Shown here: one piece after another, positions 60,828-64,000 of the stretch
Layout of the letters: every line of letters begins with the position of its first letter
How positions within the stretch are numbered: position 1 is the first letter of the stretch
DNA from: an uncultured Eubacteriales bacterium
GTDB taxonomy: Bacteria; Bacillota; Clostridia; Oscillospirales; CAG-382
Direction: 5' to 3'
Length of the DNA: 64,000 nucleotides
Assembly: GCA_934444645.1 (NCBI GenBank)
Contig: CAKSCV010000009.1
Span: 41,114 to 105,113, forward strand
The notes under the pieces: generated by a model
What the model saw: the letters and a program-made list of their open reading frames with translations, nothing else
Databases searched by the model: none
What the model was told of the DNA's origin: nothing
Position numbers and translations under genes: made by a program

Positions 60828-62690
60828 TCACACCAACTTTAACTCAATTTGTTTATCTCTCAAAATATAATGCGCATTTGAAAGGGCGGTGTCGTCCTTA
60901 AAGCCCTGCTCCGCACAAACGATTTTCGCCGGAGCATATGCCGCCATTGCGTCTATATCCTCGGCGGTTATATCGTTATAGAGAGCAATCATCAAAAGGA
61001 AGTCGCCGACAATATACACGATTTTACTGTCAATTTCTATGTACTGAACAGCCGTGTCAAGCGGAACACCCATTTTGAGCATAATTTCATAGATAACATC
61101 CATATCGGTTCTGTCATCTTTTATGCTGTCAATCATTGAGTTCATACGCTCGGTAAACATTTCAAGCTGATTATCGCCCGTAATCGGCGTGCTGTCCCAA
61201 AGTTTGAGATTAGATGTATCCAGCCTGAAGACCTTAAAACCAATATCAAGCGGTTTCTTTTCCTCATCGCCCATTGCAATTTGAGTGTCCTGTCCTTCAA
61301 GTATTTTTTGACCTGCTCTGCGGATGCGTTCTTCACCAATTTCGCATATCGTTTTGTATCCTGCTTTGTACGCCTCGGATTTTTCATCACACAGTTCCGG
61401 CAACTGAACGCAAATAAACTTTCTGTTGCCGCCGTCCTCTGCGTTAAGCTGCATTACAGCGTGTGCAGTCGTAGCACTACCGGAGAAGAAGTCGAGAATG
61501 ATAGAATCTTTATTTGTATTAGCCAATGTCAACAGACGATTTAATAGCCGCAGTGGTTTTGGTCCATTAAAATAACCACCTTCAAGTAATTTTGAAAGTT
61601 CCTGTGCTCCCTCTTGGCTATGACCAACATCTTTGTAAAACATTATTGAAGTTGGAGCCATACCATCAAATTTAAGTTCTGTCAGAAATCTTTTTATTCT
61701 CGGCACACCATTTCCATCTGGTCCAAACCAAATTCTATTATCTTGGAGTCTCTCTAAAAATGCATTTTTAGAGAGCCTCCAACAGCGTCCTGTTGGAGGC
61801 TCAATCACTCGCCCCGAAGGGGCGGTGATTGGATAGTCACATTCCGCATTATATGTTTTTACGGATATATCGCTCGACATCCACGGTCCTCTCGGATCAT
61901 TATCCGGATTTTTATATCGAGAATTTGCCTCCTCAGTTCGTGGCAGTCTTCCTATCTTAAACTCCTCTATTCTTTTAGCATACATTAAAACATAATCGTG
62001 GCTATTAGATATGTATTTAGCATCATTTTTTGGTGAAAATGCTCTCTCCCATACCAACTGTGCCACAAAGTTTTCCTCACCGAAAACTTCATTACAAACC
62101 TTTTTTAAATTATCGACCTCATTATCATCAATGCTGATAAAGATCACACCGTCATCAGTAAGCAGATTCGCCGCAAGCCGTAATCTCGGATACATCATAT
62201 TGAGCCAATTTGTGTGATATCTGCCCATTGTTTCGGGATTGGATTTTGTGGTCTGCTGCGTTACCTCTTTATACCGTGCCATAGGATCGGCAAAATCGTC
62301 CTCGTATACAAAGTCATTGCCTGTGTTGTACGGAGGATCAATATATATCATCTTGATTTTATTAAAATACGCCGTCTGCAAAAGTTTCAGCACTTCAAGA
62401 TTATCGCCCTCTATGTAAACATTCTGCGTATCGTCAAAATTAACGCTCTTTTCCTTGCAAGGGCGCAGTGTTCCTGCCGAGCGTTTCTGTGCCAACCGCA
62501 AACACTCCGATTTACCTTTCCACTCAAACTTGTATTTTTCAAAATCGTTGTCGATATATTCGCCGCAAAGAGATAAAAGCTTGTCTATATCAAGCTTTCC
62601 CTCCGAAAAACATTCCGGAAATACCGACTTTAACTTCTCCATATTCGTATTTTCCAAATCCATTGATAATCCGTCCAACTTCTCACACAT
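60828..62690 (-). CDS. mod: Type III DNA methyltransferase, Mod subunit
   Basis: 620 residues. Catalytic motif IV is MIYIDPPYNTGNDFVYEDDF near residue 120, and the AdoMet-binding motif I LDFFSGSATTAHAV comes later, near 406. This order is that of beta-class N6-adenine methyltransferases. The target recognition region lies between them and includes PSGRVIEPPTGRCWRLSKNAF and RIWFG. It methylates one strand of its recognition site and gives the Res complex its specificity. The ATG at 62690 is nine bases after GGAGG and is chosen; an in-frame ATG at 62810 would add 40 Lys-rich residues and cannot be excluded. Three perfect stem-loops lie inside the gene at 61750-61829. Confidence 0.93.
   Translation of the reverse strand: MCEKLDGLSMDLENTNMEKLKSVFPECFSEGKLDIDKLLSLCGEYIDNDFEKYKFEWKGKSECLRLAQKRSAGTLRPCKEKSVNFDDTQNVYIEGDNLEVLKLLQTAYFNKIKMIYIDPPYNTGNDFVYEDDFADPMARYKEVTQQTTKSNPETMGRYHTNWLNMMYPRLRLAANLLTDDGVIFISIDDNEVDNLKKVCNEVFGEENFVAQLVWERAFSPKNDAKYISNSHDYVLMYAKRIEEFKIGRLPRTEEANSRYKNPDNDPRGPWMSSDISVKTYNAECDYPITAPSGRVIEPPTGRCWRLSKNAFLERLQDNRIWFGPDGNGVPRIKRFLTELKFDGMAPTSIMFYKDVGHSQEGAQELSKLLEGGYFNGPKPLRLLNRLLTLANTNKDSIILDFFSGSATTAHAVMQLNAEDGGNRKFICVQLPELCDEKSEAYKAGYKTICEIGEERIRRAGQKILEGQDTQIAMGDEEKKPLDIGFKVFRLDTSNLKLWDSTPITGDNQLEMFTERMNSMIDSIKDDRTDMDVIYEIMLKMGVPLDTAVQYIEIDSKIVYIVGDFLLMIALYNDITAEDIDAMAAYAPAKIVCAEQGFKDDTALSNAHYILRDKQIELKLV
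61750..61829. repeat. Three consecutive palindromes inside mod
   Basis: A 26-bp perfect palindrome (61750-61775, centre AATGCATT); then GAGCCTCCAACAG (61773-61785) with CTGTTGGAGGCTC (61790-61802), 4-base loop; then ATCACTCGCCCC (61804-61815) with GGGGCGGTGAT (61819-61829), 3-base loop and one bulge. They sit in the target-recognition part of the coding region. Confidence 0.85.
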
Positions 62691-62854
62691 TTTTATTTTC
62701 CTCCGTAAACACGCTTTTTTCTGTTTTGTCAAATTCAAGGCAGGCTTTCTCTTTTTTTTCGCTATTTTCAAAAATAATGCAAGCTCTTCGGAAAAAAGCA
62801 ACTTGCTCATAATACCGCCTCACTAATATACAGATCAGGATATGATCCGCTGAA

Positions 62855-64000
62855 TTATATTTCAATTATATCCCCATATTCAACCAAATGCACATTACCC
62901 ATTTCATTTGCCTTATCTTCACAGCCTTTTGTAAATCCGGATTTTGAGAACAGGTAATAATATTTGGTTTTATAATTAAACAGTTCACTGCGTTTTACAA
63001 GTGTTTCCAACACGCCGAGATCGACCTTTTCGTTTGTCCATTTACATTCCGCAAAAAGGACAGTGTTTTTATCTTGTTCGCCCATAATGTCGATTTCCTC
63101 CTGACGCTTTTCTTTCGGATTATTGCCCCACCAACGACCGATAGCCGTAAACTCAACCGGACAGTTGCCGGAAAGGAGCTGTTTCCACAAATACTGTTTA
63201 CAGATTTCCTCGAAAACCTTGCCCATATAGTCCGAAAGCTGCGGCTCGATACGCTTATATGCCAAATCTGCGGCGCCACGGGCGATAATTGAATTATTTT
63301 CAAACACGAACCGATACCAAAAGCGGAACATATTATCTTCAATCGAATAAACCGACTTTCGTGATGCCTTTTCGCCATACGGTGTTTCTTTCTGCACAAT
63401 TCCCAAGTTAATCAGATTTTTAAGATACATTGCGCAAACATTGGTATCTTCGCCGACTTTGCCCGAAATCTCCGACATTCTCGACGCTCCCGTTGCAATG
63501 GCGGCAATTATCGCCGTATAGATTGCCGGTTCTCTGACTTCCTGTTTCAAGAGGTTTATCGGCTCTTCATATAAAAATGAAACGGGATTCAAAAATGTAT
63601 CTTTGATATTATCCTCAACGCTCAATGCGTCGTTAATCTGCAAAAGGTACTGCGGAGTGCCGCCGACAACCCCATAGATAAGTGCTTTATCTTCGGCAGT
63701 GAAATTTTTGAAGTAGCGGCAGGTTTCCTCAAAGTCGAACGGTAAAAGTTTCATTTGCGCCGTTCTTCTGCCATACAGAGGTGCTTTATAGGCAAGAACG
63801 TTATCCTCCATATACGACATTGACGAACCACAGAGAATCAGCATCAGCTTTGATTTATCCTTATATTTATCAATCAAAAGCTGAAGGGTAGAGGCAAGGC
63901 TCTTTGACGAGCGTGCAACATACGGGTATTCGTCGATTGCAAGAATGATGCGTTCTTTTTCGGCAAGTCGGAACACATATTCGAGCGCCGATTGAAACGA
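62855..64000 (-). CDS. AAA ATPase with DUF234-type nuclease-like C-terminus (5' end outside window)
   Basis: 382 codons are visible; the frame is open to the right edge, so the P-loop is missing. Visible are the Walker B-like IILAIDEYPYVARSS, the sensor LILCGSSMSYMED, GGTPQYLL, a winged-helix region (MSEISGKVGEDTNVCAMYLK) and a C-terminal domain with EEIDIMGEQ and LFAECKWTN. The last two are spaced like the D and ExK of PD-(D/E)xK nucleases, as in DUF234 proteins of the archaeal-type ATPase family. Function in bacteria is poorly known; placement before mod suggests a defence or mobile role. 164 bases separate it from the mod start. Confidence 0.82.
   Translation of the reverse strand, partial: SFQSALEYVFRLAEKERIILAIDEYPYVARSSKSLASTLQLLIDKYKDKSKLMLILCGSSMSYMEDNVLAYKAPLYGRRTAQMKLLPFDFEETCRYFKNFTAEDKALIYGVVGGTPQYLLQINDALSVEDNIKDTFLNPVSFLYEEPINLLKQEVREPAIYTAIIAAIATGASRMSEISGKVGEDTNVCAMYLKNLINLGIVQKETPYGEKASRKSVYSIEDNMFRFWYRFVFENNSIIARGAADLAYKRIEPQLSDYMGKVFEEICKQYLWKQLLSGNCPVEFTAIGRWWGNNPKEKRQEEIDIMGEQDKNTVLFAECKWTNEKVDLGVLETLVKRSELFNYKTKYYYLFSKSGFTKGCEDKANEMGNVHLVEYGDIIEI

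Noticed and set aside
62691..62810. 40-residue N-terminal extension of Mod
   Set aside because: The ribosome site GGAGG nine bases before the ATG at 62690 is better than the one at 62810; kept only as an alternative.

Overview
The window reads as chromosome of an anaerobic, spore-forming, plant-glycan-degrading member of the Clostridia (Oscillospirales- or Christensenellales-like). The evidence is a SpoIIID gene, a surface-layer-homology rhamnosidase, an oxygen-sensitive glycyl radical enzyme with its activase, strong GGAGG ribosome sites and Gram-positive style promoters. This placement is inference: there is no rRNA or universal marker except uvrB. Most of the window looks roughly 50 percent G+C by eye. 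The last 7 kb is visibly richer in A+T.

Region by region. (1) 1-5.1 kb: tail of an Asp/Glu racemase, a fused Mur ligase/acetylglutamate kinase protein, an IT-superfamily permease and a nucleoside-hydrolase-family protein. (2) 5.1-17.1 kb: glycan locus. A secreted three-domain esterase and a secreted, SLH-bearing GH78 rhamnosidase form one operon, divergent from an AraC regulator, followed by glucuronate/galacturonate isomerase uxaC. (3) 17.1-21.9 kb: SDR, glycyl radical enzyme and activase operon with a divergent AraC regulator. (4) 21.9-25.9 kb: potABCD polyamine transporter. (5) 26.2-32.7 kb: cytoplasmic GH78-like enzyme, uvrB and a two-component system. (6) 33.0-43.0 kb: exopolysaccharide operon (polymerase-like, two Wzz-like proteins, four glycosyltransferases, flippase). 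(7) 44.2-50.4 kb: ADP-ribosylglycohydrolase-family enzyme, an orphan small protein, an esterase plus FAD enzyme pair, a MATE transporter and spoIIID. (8) 50.8-56.8 kb: GTP-type PEP carboxykinase, aldo/keto reductase with a ferredoxin tail coupled to an orphan Hpt protein, and a GpsA-like dehydrogenase. (9) 57.1-64 kb: tRNA-Ser(CGA) followed by a type III restriction-modification locus and a DUF234-type ATPase, which looks like an acquired defence island.

Two gene-free stretches (about 43.0-44.2 kb and 52.6-54.05 kb) are copies of one undescribed-looking, modular, palindrome-rich repeat element. Both lie between convergent genes. Both are bracketed by inverted copies of an 80-bp unit, and both contain roughly 100-116 bp modules with perfect 11-bp terminal inverted repeats. 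One of these repeats shows a compensatory base change between copies.

How the genes fit together: rhamnose- and uronate-containing pectins would be deacetylated and cleaved outside the cell. Rhamnosides would be finished inside and uronates isomerised by UxaC. PEP carboxykinase links the C4 and C3 pools. The glycyl radical cluster probably ferments an unidentified carbon source. The strongest leads for new biology are the Mur ligase-kinase fusion beside a racemase, the glycyl radical enzyme with a GCNE active site, the modular repeat elements, and a cluster of three perfect stem-loops inside the mod gene.
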